64,000 nucleotides of DNA from Labilibaculum sp. (GTDB taxonomy: Bacteria; Bacteroidota; Bacteroidia; Bacteroidales; Marinifilaceae): assembly GCA_016342745.1 (NCBI GenBank), contig JAEINT010000013.1, forward strand, positions 62,001 to 126,000, written 5' to 3'. The stretch's first letter is position 1, and each line of letters starts with the position of its first letter. This document shows positions 1 to 8,677 of this stretch, in pieces. Position numbers and translations under genes: made by a program. Below the pieces are notes generated by a model. It had not been told where the DNA came from and ran no database searches. It saw only the letters and a list, made by a program, of their open reading frames with translations.

Positions 1-810
1 ATAGTAAGTTGTCTGTACACCTTGCCATAACTCTCTAATTTCTCCTTGTTCAAGTAATTCTTCACAAATGCTTAATGGCAAAAGACAAAGTCCATTATTT
101 TGCTGAACAGCACTAATTATTGCAATCAGGTTTGGAATCACATATCGTGGTTTAAAATAAGGACGTTTTTTGAAATTATCCATCCAAAACGATTTTATAG
201 CTTCCATTTTGTATGAATAGGAGTACCAGTTTTGCTCACTTAGCCATTTTTCGGCATCTTTCATTTTTCTTTCGTAAATGAAACGGTTAAAGGGAACGGT
301 ATCAAGATTCTTACTACAAACCAAAAGTAAAGCTTCTTTGCAAAGATGCTTGTATTCAATATGCTGATAGGTGACTTGTTTATTCGTAATGATTAGGTCA
401 AGCTGCTTTTTGAATATTTTATCTTGCAATTCGTCTGTTTCACCAAAAGTGAATTCAACATTCATTTCGAGTTGATCGAGAATAGGCGCAAAAATATGTC
501 CAAAGGTTTCCATTGGCATTCCTACTTTTGCTGTAGGTCTGTTTTTTAAAGTTCTTCGTTTAAAATTTTCTTCTGTTTTTTCCAATTGTATAATGGCATC
601 TTCAATTTGATTATACAACTGAATTCCATGAGAAGTTGGAAGCATTTTACGGGGTTTTCGCTCAAATAGTTTAACGCCCATATAAGTTTCTAATGATGTA
701 AGCTGTTGGCTTACTCCAGGTTGTGTTAGTAATAATGTTTCGGCAGCACCCGTTAAAGTACCACGTTCATATATTGCTTTAAATGATCTATACCATTCAA
801 GATTTACCAT
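1..810 (-). CDS. LysR-family transcriptional regulator, 3' end beyond window edge
   Basis: Reading the minus strand from an ATG at 810 gives 270 codons open to the window edge, so the C-terminus (perhaps 20-30 residues, judged from the usual ~300 aa) is missing. Residues 3-60 form the winged HTH typical of LysR proteins, with the signature GAAETLLLTQPGVSQQLTSL, followed by a linker helix and a periplasmic-binding-like effector domain from about residue 90. It is divergent from the DJ-1/aldehyde reductase genes at 904, with only 93 bp between starts, so it most likely controls them and itself. The effector is unknown; an electrophile or redox signal would fit the neighbours, but that is inference. 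Confidence 0.88.
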   Translation of the reverse strand, partial: MVNLEWYRSFKAIYERGTLTGAAETLLLTQPGVSQQLTSLETYMGVKLFERKPRKMLPTSHGIQLYNQIEDAIIQLEKTEENFKRRTLKNRPTAKVGMPMETFGHIFAPILDQLEMNVEFTFGETDELQDKIFKKQLDLIITNKQVTYQHIEYKHLCKEALLLVCSKNLDTVPFNRFIYERKMKDAEKWLSEQNWYSYSYKMEAIKSFWMDNFKKRPYFKPRYVIPNLIAIISAVQQNNGLCLLPLSICEELLEQGEIRELWQGVQTTYY

Positions 811-823
811 ATGCTATAAATAA

Positions 824-863
824 ATTTATATAAATGTATAAAAAGAATAACTTTATTTATACA
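824..863. promoter_or_regulatory. Probable LysR operator in divergent intergenic region
   Basis: There is an inverted repeat TGTATAAA (835-842) / TTTATACA (856-863) with a 13-nt spacer, next to a perfect 12-bp palindrome ATTTATATAAAT (824-835). Both lie between the LysR start and the divergent gene at 904. The size and AT-rich dyad fit a LysR T-N11-A type site. The assignment rests on position and symmetry only. Confidence 0.4.
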
Positions 864-882
864 AATAGGAGCCTTAAGTTTG
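852..882 (+). promoter_or_regulatory. Probable Bacteroidota-type promoter for the DJ-1 gene
   Basis: A -7 box TAAGTTTG (875-882) matches the Bacteroidota consensus TAnnTTTG. The -33 position at 852 reads TTTA instead of TTTG, with the expected 19-nt spacer. The start codon follows 21 nt downstream, at 904. The promoter overlaps the proposed LysR operator, which would suit regulation. Confidence 0.42.
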
Positions 883-903
883 TATCAAAATATTTAAAGT
901 GTT

Positions 904-1575
904 ATGCCAAAAGTTTTATTCGCCTTAACAAGTCATTTTAAAGACAAGCATGGATGGGAATCAGGATGCTATGTGTTAGAAGTTGCAGTGCCTTATTTTT
1001 ATCTCGTGAAGAATGGAATTGAAATTGATTTTATATCACCAAAAGGGGGTACGGTTCCAGTAAAAAAGTTGGATTTAGATGATCCAAAGGTTCAAAGCTT
1101 TTTAAAAGATAAAGACGCAAAAGAGAAATTTTACAATTCAAAACTTCCTAGTGAGGTTCAGGCAGAAGACTATGATGCGATTTACTATCCAGGAGGACAT
1201 GGTGTAGTTTTTGATTTGCCGCATAATGAAGAGATAGCAAGTATTGCAGAGCAAATTTATTCTAATGGGGGTGTTGTTTGTGCCGTCTGTCATGGTTCTG
1301 CTGGTTTGCTAAACATTAAAAAGTCCGATGGTAGTTTTCTTCTTGATGGGAAGAATGCAACTGGTTTTAGCAATTGTGAAGAAGAGGCAATTGGAACGGA
1401 TACAAAAGTTCCTTTTTTGTTGGAAACAGCTCTGAAAGAAAAAGGGGCGAACTATTCTTGCATTGCGAATTGGCAGGAATATGTTGTAGTCGATGGTAGA
1501 TTAATTACAGGACAAAACCCAGCATCTGATTTGAAAATGGCAAAAGAATTAGTGAAAATATTACAAAAAAAATAA
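904..1575 (+). CDS. DJ-1/PfpI-superfamily protein, Hsp31/glyoxalase III-like
   Basis: The 223-aa protein is a class I glutamine-amidotransferase-like fold of the DJ-1/PfpI superfamily. The nucleophile elbow is AVCHGSAGL with Cys129 followed by His130, and the partner acidic residue is probably Glu26. The GGHGVVFDL stretch at residues 97-105 is typical of the Hsp31 branch, whose members convert methylglyoxal to lactate without cofactor or act as chaperones/deglycases. No signal peptide is seen, so it is cytoplasmic. It is 22 bp upstream of an aldehyde-reductase-type dehydrogenase, and together they look like a reactive-carbonyl detoxification pair under the divergent LysR regulator. The exact substrate cannot be read from sequence. 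Confidence 0.85.
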   Translation: MPKVLFALTSHFKDKHGWESGCYVLEVAVPYFYLVKNGIEIDFISPKGGTVPVKKLDLDDPKVQSFLKDKDAKEKFYNSKLPSEVQAEDYDAIYYPGGHGVVFDLPHNEEIASIAEQIYSNGGVVCAVCHGSAGLLNIKKSDGSFLLDGKNATGFSNCEEEAIGTDTKVPFLLETALKEKGANYSCIANWQEYVVVDGRLITGQNPASDLKMAKELVKILQKK

Positions 1576-1597
1576 ATACTTAAAACAGATATAAAAG

Positions 1598-2749
1598 ATG
1601 GAAAATTTTGATTTTTACAATCCGGTAAACATCCTTTTTGGAAAAGGTAAAATTGCAGAGATAAATAAGCATGTTCCTAAAAATGCAAAAATTTTAATGA
1701 CTTATGGTGGTGGAAGCATCAAGAAGAATGGTGTGTACGACCAAGTAATGGCTGCATTGGAAGGTTATGATGTTACTGAATTTTCAGGAATCGAACCAAA
1801 CCCACATTTCGAAACATTAATGAAAGCAGTGGAAATTGTTCGATCAGAAAAGATTGATTTCTTGCTTGCAGTAGGTGGAGGATCAGTTGTTGATGGCACT
1901 AAGTTTATCGCAGCAGCAACCTATTTTGAAGGTGATGAGTGGGATATCTTAGCCAATCGTGCACCGATCACTAAAGCTGTTGATTTAGGTGCAGTATTAA
2001 CTTTGGCTGCTACAGGATCAGAAATGAATAATGGTGGAGTTGTTACAAAAGCAGCCACTAAAGAGAAAAAAGCTTTTGGTAACCCATTGTTGTTTCCTAA
2101 ATTTTCAGTGTTGGATCCAGAAACCACTTTCTCTTTGCCTAAAAGACAGATTGTTAATGGTATTGTGGATGCTTACGTTCATGTAATGGAACAGTACCTA
2201 ACTTACCCTGTTAATTCGCCAGTTCAGGATCGTTTTGCAGAAGGTATTTTGTTAACTCTACTAGAAGAAGGACCAAAAGCATTAGCTTCTGATACACCTG
2301 ATTATGAGAATAGAGCAAATTTGATGTGGGCAGCAACGATGGCTTTAAATGGATTGATCGGAATGGGTGTAAAAAGTGACTGGGCGACTCATATGATTGG
2401 TCATGAATTAACTGCTTTCCATGGTATCGACCATGCGGTTACTTTAGCGATTGTTCTTCCAGGATTATTGACTCAGTTGAAAGAGCAAAGAGGAGAGAAG
2501 CTGTTACAATATGCCGAGAGAATTTGGAACATTACAGAGGGATCGGATGAGGAGAAAAAGACTTTAGCGATTCAAAAAACAGAAGAATTCTTCCAAAGTG
2601 TTGGTATTGGAACACGTTTAAGTGATCACAATGTTGGACAAGATAGTATCGATACCATTTCAAAAAGATTTTTAGAAAGAGGTTATGTCGGTATGCTTCC
2701 TGATGTTGCAGTTACTGATGTTGCTGAAATACTTGAAGCGAGATTATAA
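1598..2749 (+). CDS. Iron-containing alcohol dehydrogenase, YqhD/BdhA-like NADPH aldehyde reductase
   Basis: This 383-aa protein is close in length and motifs to E. coli YqhD (387 aa). Nucleotide-binding loops are YGGGSIKKNG (36-45) and GGGSVVDG (93-100). The metal ligands expected from YqhD are present as Asp191, His195, His265 and His279, the last two inside the conserved THMIGHELTA...GIDHA segment. YqhD-type enzymes reduce aldehydes (butanal, methylglyoxal, malondialdehyde) with NADPH. The gene follows the DJ-1 gene by 22 bp and ends just before a strong terminator, so the two form a bicistronic unit. Confidence 0.9.
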   Translation: MENFDFYNPVNILFGKGKIAEINKHVPKNAKILMTYGGGSIKKNGVYDQVMAALEGYDVTEFSGIEPNPHFETLMKAVEIVRSEKIDFLLAVGGGSVVDGTKFIAAATYFEGDEWDILANRAPITKAVDLGAVLTLAATGSEMNNGGVVTKAATKEKKAFGNPLLFPKFSVLDPETTFSLPKRQIVNGIVDAYVHVMEQYLTYPVNSPVQDRFAEGILLTLLEEGPKALASDTPDYENRANLMWAATMALNGLIGMGVKSDWATHMIGHELTAFHGIDHAVTLAIVLPGLLTQLKEQRGEKLLQYAERIWNITEGSDEEKKTLAIQKTEEFFQSVGIGTRLSDHNVGQDSIDTISKRFLERGYVGMLPDVAVTDVAEILEARL

Positions 2750-2770
2750 GTTTACTATTATAAAATTATT

Positions 2771-2802
2771 AAGTCCTTCTCATTTGAGAGGGACTTTTTT
2801 TT
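2771..2802 (+). terminator. Intrinsic terminator after the dehydrogenase gene
   Basis: AAGTCCTTCTCA and TGAGAGGGACTT form a 12-bp stem with one G-U pair and a short loop, followed by a run of eight T. It lies 21 bp after the stop codon at 2749. Confidence 0.88.
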
Positions 2803-2884
2803 GTTATACAATTTTAGACAAATGTTTTTACTTGTATATATAATACGATCTGATGTTAAGAAATTGTGAAGAATGAAAAATGAG

Positions 2885-2915
2885 TTTGCAAACCAAAAGC
2901 AATGTCGTATGTTTG
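2885..2915 (+). promoter_or_regulatory. Consensus Bacteroidota promoter of the arsenic operon
   Basis: TTTG at 2885-2888 and TATGTTTG at 2908-2915 are separated by exactly 19 nt, a full match to the TTTG-N19-TAnnTTTG consensus. The arsR start is 40 nt downstream. The CGTATGTTTGCG core around the -7 box is a plausible ArsR operator because it overlaps the promoter, but operator function is inferred. Confidence 0.65.
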
Positions 2916-2954
2916 CGTCATTAGATGTTAGAATAAATTTAGCAATAAGATCGC

Positions 2955-3281
2955 ATGAAGAAATTGGAATTATTTGAAGAGGATCAGCAGGAGATAGCCT
3001 CGTTGGCAAAAGCTTTGTCTCATCCTGCTCGTGTGGCAATATTGCAGTTTTTAGCATCAACACCAAAATGCATATCAGGAGATATCTCAGATTTTTTGCC
3101 ATTAAGTAGAACAACTGTATCTCAACATTTAAAAGAGTTGAAATCGGCTGGCTTGATTCAAGGAGAGGTGGAAGGATTGAAAGTTAAATATTGCTTGCAT
3201 AAAAAGGGAATAGAGAAGTTGAGCAAGATTATTGGAGATCTATTGATACAAATTACACCATCGAAAGATAAATCTTGTTAG
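2955..3281 (+). CDS. arsR: ArsR/SmtB-family repressor of the arsenic operon
   Basis: The 108-aa protein is a small winged-helix repressor: LAKALSHPARVAIL (residues 17-30), the recognition region SRTTVSQHLKELKSAGLI, and a C-terminal wing and helix. It heads an operon with arsC and acr3. The usual metal-sensing CxC at the start of the third helix is here CIS (Cys39 only); other cysteines are in YCLHKK and at the very C-terminus (Cys108). As(III) sensing may therefore use a rearranged thiol set. In the known family, As(III) binding releases DNA and switches on the operon. Confidence 0.9.
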   Translation: MKKLELFEEDQQEIASLAKALSHPARVAILQFLASTPKCISGDISDFLPLSRTTVSQHLKELKSAGLIQGEVEGLKVKYCLHKKGIEKLSKIIGDLLIQITPSKDKSC

Positions 3282-3317
3282 GAAATAGAATTTTAAATAA
3301 ATATAAAATAAAGTAAT

Positions 3318-3740
3318 ATGAAAGTATTGGTTTTGTGTACTGGAAATTCGTGTAGAAGCCAGATGGGAGAAGCAATTTTACGAGAAATTAATCCAGAATT
3401 AGAAGTGGTTTCTGCTGGTACAAAAATTGCAGATCAAGTTCATCCTCTTGCTGTAAAAGCAATGGCTGAAATTGGCGTTGACATCAGCGATCTTCGTCCG
3501 AAAATGGTAGATGTATTTTTGGAAGATGGAGTTGATTATTTGATCTCTGTATGCGGTGGAGCAAAAGATGCATGTCCTGCATTTTTAGGTCCAGTAGGAA
3601 CTCGTTTGCATATTGGTTTTGATGATCCTGCTTACGCAGAAGGAACAGAAGAGGAGATTTTTGATGTATTTAGACGTGTACGTGATGAAATTCGTAGAGA
3701 TTTTGCAAAATTCAATGAGGAATATATACTAAACAAATAA
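3318..3740 (+). CDS. arsC: Arsenate reductase, low-molecular-weight phosphatase type (thioredoxin-coupled)
   Basis: The N-terminal P-loop is CTGNSCRS, giving the CX5R motif Cys7...Arg13 of the LMW protein-tyrosine-phosphatase fold. Two further cysteines, Cys79 and Cys86, match the redox relay of the pI258/B. subtilis type enzyme, and the FDDPA motif near residue 103 supplies the general acid. The protein (140 aa) would reduce arsenate to arsenite with thioredoxin as electron donor. The start is 36 bp after arsR and the stop is 2 bp before acr3, consistent with one transcript. Confidence 0.92.
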   Translation: MKVLVLCTGNSCRSQMGEAILREINPELEVVSAGTKIADQVHPLAVKAMAEIGVDISDLRPKMVDVFLEDGVDYLISVCGGAKDACPAFLGPVGTRLHIGFDDPAYAEGTEEEIFDVFRRVRDEIRRDFAKFNEEYILNK

Positions 3741-3742
3741 AG

Positions 3743-4813
3743 ATGGGTGCTTTAAATAAACGATTATCATTTTTAGACAGATACCTTACTTTGTGGATAT
3801 TTGCCGCAATGGCATTTGGAGTTGGAATGGGTTATTTCTTCCCTTCAATGTCTGGATTTTGGAACAAACTATCGGTTGGAACAACTAATGTTCCGATTGC
3901 TATCGGTTTGATCATCATGATGTATCCTCCATTGGCAAAGGTAAAATACGAAGAGTTGAAAGATGTATTTAAGAATCGAAAAATTTTGATTCTGTCTTTG
4001 GTTCAAAACTGGTTGTTGGGGCCAACATTAATGTTTGCTTTGGCGATTATTTTCTTGCAAGATTATCCTGAATACATGACAGGTTTAATTTTGATAGGTT
4101 TGGCTCGCTGTATTGCAATGGTAATTGTTTGGAACGATTTGGCAAAGGGAGATCCTGAATATGCAGCTGGATTGGTTGCGTTTAATAGTATTTTTCAGGT
4201 CTTGTTCTTCTCTGTTTATGCCTATGTGTTTATAACGGTTTTACCAGGATTTTTTGGTTTAGAAGGATCAGTTGTTGATGTATCAATGGGTGATATTGCT
4301 GAGAGTGTAATGATTTACTTGGGAATTCCATTTTTTGCTGGAATGATAACAAGATATTTTGGGATTAAAGCGAAAGGAAAAGATTGGTATCAGAAGAAAT
4401 TCATACCTAAAATTAGTCCTTTAACTTTATTTGCATTGCTATTTACAATCTTTGTAATGTTCTCCTTAAAAGGTGAGTACATTGTAGAGTTACCATTTGA
4501 TGTGGTTCGTATTGCAATTCCTTTGGTAATTTACTTTGTCATCATGTTCTTGATTTCATTCTTTATGGGAAAGAAATTCAAGGCTGGTTATTCAAAGACA
4601 GCAAGTTTGTCGTTTACGGCAGCTAGTAACAATTTTGAATTGGCCATAGCAGTTGCTATTGCAGTGTTTGGAATTGATTCTGGAGTGGCTTTTGCCGCTG
4701 TTATTGGTCCATTGGTTGAAGTGCCAGTGTTAATTGCATTGGTAAATGTTTCTTTACGATTACGAGACAAATACTTTAATGGAAAGGTAGAAGTAGTGAA
4801 ATGTGATGATTAA
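3743..4813 (+). CDS. acr3: Acr3-family arsenite efflux permease
   Basis: The 356-aa protein has about ten hydrophobic segments and is of typical Acr3 length (BART superfamily). The essential Cys of the fourth membrane helix is seen in [12 protein letters not shown] (Cys123), and a conserved acidic residue sits in [12 protein letters not shown] near the end. It exports arsenite made by ArsC across the inner membrane using the proton gradient. Its start is only 2 nt after the arsC stop, so translation is probably coupled. No ArsA or ArsD is present, so export is secondary, not ATP-driven. Confidence 0.93.
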   Translation: MGALNKRLSFLDRYLTLWIFAAMAFGVGMGYFFPSMSGFWNKLSVGTTNVPIAIGLIIMMYPPLAKVKYEELKDVFKNRKILILSLVQNWLLGPTLMFALAIIFLQDYPEYMTGLILIGLARCIAMVIVWNDLAKGDPEYAAGLVAFNSIFQVLFFSVYAYVFITVLPGFFGLEGSVVDVSMGDIAESVMIYLGIPFFAGMITRYFGIKAKGKDWYQKKFIPKISPLTLFALLFTIFVMFSLKGEYIVELPFDVVRIAIPLVIYFVIMFLISFFMGKKFKAGYSKTASLSFTAASNNFELAIAVAIAVFGIDSGVAFAAVIGPLVEVPVLIALVNVSLRLRDKYFNGKVEVVKCDD

Positions 4814-4836
4814 ATCATAACAATATAACAAGTTGG

Positions 4837-4869
4837 AAAGTCAGGCTTCGAGAGGAGTCTGACTTTTTT
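4837..4869 (+). terminator. Intrinsic terminator of the arsenic operon
   Basis: AAGTCAGGCT and AGTCTGACTT form a 10-bp stem with one G-U pair around an 8-nt loop, followed by seven T. It sits 24 bp after acr3 and directly before the convergent kinase gene. Confidence 0.85.
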
Positions 4870-4873
4870 TGAT

Positions 4874-6805
4874 TCAAGAATTTATTGTTTGTGGCGTTTT
4901 TACATAGGGAATGGTAAAATAGAACTCAGCACCTTCTCCAGGCGTTGAATTTACACCTATTTCTCCTCCCATCAACTGGATCAATGATTTAGAAATTGCT
5001 AAACCTAAGCCACTTCCTTCTTCGGCGTGGAAAGCTTTGGTATCTGCCTGTCTGAATCGTTCAAAAACAATATCTTTCATTTCTGGATGAATTCCTGGAC
5101 CAGTATCCTTCACAGAGAAATAGAGCTGGTCATTTTGTGTTTGGTAAGAAAAATGAACCTGACCTTCTTTTGTAAATTTGATTGCATTTGTCAAAAGATT
5201 AGTCAAGACTTGTTCCAAGTGAAGAGAATCGATTTCGATTAGGCAATCAGTGTTGGGGAGTTGGCTTTGATAAGCTAAAGACAAATTGCTTTTTTCAGCC
5301 AAAGGTTTAAAAAAGTGATAAGTATTTTCCATTAATTGATTAAGATCAGTGGTTACTATATTGCAGGAGATTTGTCCTGTTTCAATCTTTGAGATGTCAA
5401 CTAAATTATTGATAAGCACTAGCATGCGATGCCCACTTTCTTTAATTAAATGTAAATATCGTTGTTGTTGTTCAATAGAGATTTCTTTGTAGTCTAATAA
5501 TTCTGCAAATCCAATAATTCCATTCATCGGAGTTCTAATCTCATGACTTAAATTAGCTAGGAAGCTAGTTTTTAGCCTGTCGCTTTCTTCTGCTTTTTCC
5601 TTTGCTACGGCTAATCTGTTATTGGTAATTTGTAATACCTTGCTGGTTGTGTTAATTTTCTGAAGTAGGTGCGATAAGATTAAAACAATAAATACCAGCA
5701 CAATTATTATTATTGAAACTGTCCAGATTAGGGTTTTGTATTGCTTAAAAAATGAATAACTCTCGTTTACAACGATACTGTTTGCTGGTAGTTCACTAGT
5801 AGATATTCCATAGTTTTCAAGGGCATTATAATCAAACTTGTGAATCATAGGACTGCCTGAAACTTCTATTTCATTGGCTTTGGTGCCTTTGATTAATCTT
5901 ATAGCAATTTTAGCTGCCTCTTCTCCTTGAAAAACTGGGCTCGTAATTTTCCCACCAATAACGCCTTGTCCAACTACATCCCAAATGCAATAGATTGGTA
6001 GCTTTGTTGCTGATTTGGTAAATTCTAAACTCTGTTCACTGGTTAATACTTCTCCCTGTGGTGTGCGTATGTAAATTCCCCAAATTACAGCTGCATCCTT
6101 TGGTAAATTACTTAATTGCATGTGCAGATCTTTTAGATCAAGATCGTATAAGTGTTTGAAATCGATACTGTCTTTTAGTATTGATTCTACACGAGTCATT
6201 CGATTTTGAAAAGCCATTCCAGATACTGTCGCATCGTAAATAACGGCTATCTCCTTAATATTTGGGTGCAGTTCCCGAATTAAATTCACGGTACCCAAAA
6301 CATCGTAAGATTCATAGATTCCTGTAATGTTTTCATTTCCTTGAATTCGTTCTGGTTGAAAATCATTTATTCCACAAAATACTATAGGAACATTAGGAAA
6401 CAATTCATCTCCATAGTCGATTAAGAAATTTAATGCATTGTCGTCTGAAGAGAGGATGGCATCAAACTGGATATTGGAATATTTATGATGGTAGATGTCT
6501 TTTAGTTGCTGAAAGTAGGCAGAGTCAGAACACCTCTTTGTGTCCATATAATTGGTAAATGTTTCTACGTCTTCATTTTCAAAAACGGTATTAATTCCTT
6601 TCATGATACGGTCTGTCCAATAAAATCCTTCATGATAAGAATGCAGAATTAATACTTTTTTCTTCGTTAATAATTTGAATTCTTGATTTGTATTTTGGTG
6701 TAAAGGAAATGAATAAGCACCTGAAGAAAAAAACAGAGAAATGATCAATGCCAAACAAAAGTAACGCAAAGCATTGTGAATAATTTTAGGGTCAAATGAA
6801 TTCAT
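4874..6805 (-). CDS. Sensor histidine kinase with ABC-type periplasmic binding domain
   Basis: The protein (643 aa) has a signal/anchor helix at about 13-31, a periplasmic region of ~300 residues resembling the ABC_sub_bind family (VLILHSYHEGFYWTD near 51-65 and VIWGIYIRTPQGEVLTS near 240-256 are typical), a membrane helix at 357-381, a short coiled coil, and a kinase core. His421 lies in LANLSHEIRTPMNG, the N box includes Asn540 (TNLLTNAIKFT), and the G boxes are DTGPGIHPE and GSGLGLAIS. There is no receiver domain and no adjacent regulator, so its partner is elsewhere. Members of this architecture probably sense small periplasmic ligands; the ligand here is unknown. Confidence 0.88.
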   Translation of the reverse strand: MNSFDPKIIHNALRYFCLALIISLFFSSGAYSFPLHQNTNQEFKLLTKKKVLILHSYHEGFYWTDRIMKGINTVFENEDVETFTNYMDTKRCSDSAYFQQLKDIYHHKYSNIQFDAILSSDDNALNFLIDYGDELFPNVPIVFCGINDFQPERIQGNENITGIYESYDVLGTVNLIRELHPNIKEIAVIYDATVSGMAFQNRMTRVESILKDSIDFKHLYDLDLKDLHMQLSNLPKDAAVIWGIYIRTPQGEVLTSEQSLEFTKSATKLPIYCIWDVVGQGVIGGKITSPVFQGEEAAKIAIRLIKGTKANEIEVSGSPMIHKFDYNALENYGISTSELPANSIVVNESYSFFKQYKTLIWTVSIIIIVLVFIVLILSHLLQKINTTSKVLQITNNRLAVAKEKAEESDRLKTSFLANLSHEIRTPMNGIIGFAELLDYKEISIEQQQRYLHLIKESGHRMLVLINNLVDISKIETGQISCNIVTTDLNQLMENTYHFFKPLAEKSNLSLAYQSQLPNTDCLIEIDSLHLEQVLTNLLTNAIKFTKEGQVHFSYQTQNDQLYFSVKDTGPGIHPEMKDIVFERFRQADTKAFHAEEGSGLGLAISKSLIQLMGGEIGVNSTPGEGAEFYFTIPYVKTPQTINS

Positions 6806-7075
6806 AGTAGAAGTTTCTCTCGATACTGTTTACATTTAGTTAGTAATTGTATGATTAGCAGAATTCTGAATTTTATCCTTAAAGCTGAGGGTTAATAGGG
6901 CTTGCCAAAGAATTTGTTCGAATCTTTTTTTTTGTACGCAAAAGGATACTGAAAGATACAATCTATGTAAAGTATTCTGTTCAAGATGCTTTGTTTTATT
7001 AATGGATCTGTTTTTTTTTAATAAAACTCATTACTTAGCTTCGTGTAAATGCCTTTTATCATCAGCAATATTGTT

Positions 7076-7083
7076 TATATTTG
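7076..7083 (+). promoter_or_regulatory. Possible -7 box for the kinase/regulator pair
   Basis: TATATTTG matches TAnnTTTG and lies 19 nt before the ATG at 7103. No clear TTTG is found at the -33 position, so this is a weak call. Confidence 0.3.
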
Positions 7084-7102
7084 AAATACTAAAAGAAATT
7101 AT

Positions 7103-8650
7103 ATGATTAAGCCTGGATTGAAAATTGGCATAGCATTGAGTATCATCCTTATTTTACCTTCTCTGTTTTTTACTGCTTACGAAATTGGCAATTTAAATCA
7201 AAACGAGGCGGTGATCGATTCTATTTATTCCAGTCAGTTGGAATCCGTACTGTTTTCCATTAATCAATACTCCGATGATGTTTTAAGTGGTTGGGCTAAT
7301 CAACTGGATAAGGGACGATATGGGCTTGATAAGGAAATTGAATTATTAGAGACAAAAAACTATTCGATAGATGCTTTTTTTCTTATTAATGCAGATCGAT
7401 ACCAACTGTTTCCGAAAGAGAAAATACTAGAAGACAGTATCAATAGCCTAAGTAAAATACTCGAAGAGATCTACTTGGTAAATGAATCTGAAATTGCTGC
7501 CTTACAGCGATACATTAAAAGTGGGTATCAGAAGATTGGTGTACTGAAAGCTAATATGGATGGAAAAAGCTTGTTTGCCTTTGCAAGAAATCAAGATTCC
7601 TTATCTGTTGAAACGGTTTTATTACTTGTTGATACGGAAAAATTCATACAAGAGAATTTAGGACCTAAAATACAAGGTATTGCACAAGATCAATACTATA
7701 TTTCTGTTATCGACCGAGAGTTAAATACAGAATTGTATTCTAATGTGGTGTTTGATGCAGAGGGTAAAAACATCCAACAAAAGAAAGAGATTTGGTTGTT
7801 TCCCAATTACGATTTAGGAATTCAGATGAAAGGAAATACCATAGAAGATTTGGTTCGTAAACGAACAAAAACGAACGTTATTTTATTGGTGGTAATGAAT
7901 GTGATTCTGTTGCTAGGAGCCTGGTTTGTATACAAGAGCATTCAACAACAAATGCGATTAACTCGATTGAAATCGGATTTTATTTCGAATGTATCGCATG
8001 AAATAAGAACACCACTTGCCTTAATTAATATGTATTCTGAAACCTTAGAAATGGATAGAGTGCCTACGGAAGAAAGAAAGCAGGAATATTATAAGGTAAT
8101 TAATGCAGAAGCGAATCGTTTATCGAATATGGTCAATAACATCCTTAATTTTAGTAAAATTGAAAGTGGTAAAAGGGAATATCACTTTAAGGAGACTGAT
8201 TTAAACCAAGAAGTAGAAATCATCCTCCAAAATTATGGACAACATTTGGATAGTAAAGGCTTTGAAATAAGCTTTGCGGCTTGTGAAGATTTGCCGAAAT
8301 TATTAATTGACCAAGAGGCTGTATCCGAGGCAATAATCAATTTGATTGATAATGCCGTTAAGTATAGCAATGAAACAAAGAAGATTAAATTGCAATGTGA
8401 GAAAAATGCTGATTACGCAATTTTGAACGTGATAGATCATGGAATTGGCATTGCTACAAAAGATCAATCCTTAATATTTGATAAGTTTTATAGGGTAAGT
8501 ACTGGTAATTTGGCTTATAAAACCAAAGGATCGGGAATTGGTTTGAGTATTGTAAAGCACATTATGGATGCACATGGAGGCAAGATTAATGTGAAAAGTG
8601 AGCCAGGAGAAGGAAGTGTTTTTAGCCTGTGGTTCAAATTAAATAAATAA
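7103..8650 (+). CDS. Two-component sensor histidine kinase (partner of the OmpR-type regulator)
   Basis: Two membrane helices (about residues 7-27 and 258-278) flank a ~230-residue periplasmic sensor with no motif I recognise. The cytoplasmic part has HisKA with His299 in SNVSHEIRTPLALI, an N box INLIDNAVKYSN, and G boxes DHGIGIATKD and GSGIGLSIVK. The 515-aa protein is followed after 27 bp by an OmpR-family regulator, so the two form a cognate pair, similar in layout to the RprX/RprY pair of Bacteroides. The stimulus is unknown. Confidence 0.9.
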   Translation: MIKPGLKIGIALSIILILPSLFFTAYEIGNLNQNEAVIDSIYSSQLESVLFSINQYSDDVLSGWANQLDKGRYGLDKEIELLETKNYSIDAFFLINADRYQLFPKEKILEDSINSLSKILEEIYLVNESEIAALQRYIKSGYQKIGVLKANMDGKSLFAFARNQDSLSVETVLLLVDTEKFIQENLGPKIQGIAQDQYYISVIDRELNTELYSNVVFDAEGKNIQQKKEIWLFPNYDLGIQMKGNTIEDLVRKRTKTNVILLVVMNVILLLGAWFVYKSIQQQMRLTRLKSDFISNVSHEIRTPLALINMYSETLEMDRVPTEERKQEYYKVINAEANRLSNMVNNILNFSKIESGKREYHFKETDLNQEVEIILQNYGQHLDSKGFEISFAACEDLPKLLIDQEAVSEAIINLIDNAVKYSNETKKIKLQCEKNADYAILNVIDHGIGIATKDQSLIFDKFYRVSTGNLAYKTKGSGIGLSIVKHIMDAHGGKINVKSEPGEGSVFSLWFKLNK

Positions 8651-8677
8651 AGTGACCTTATTAAAATACGCATACTT

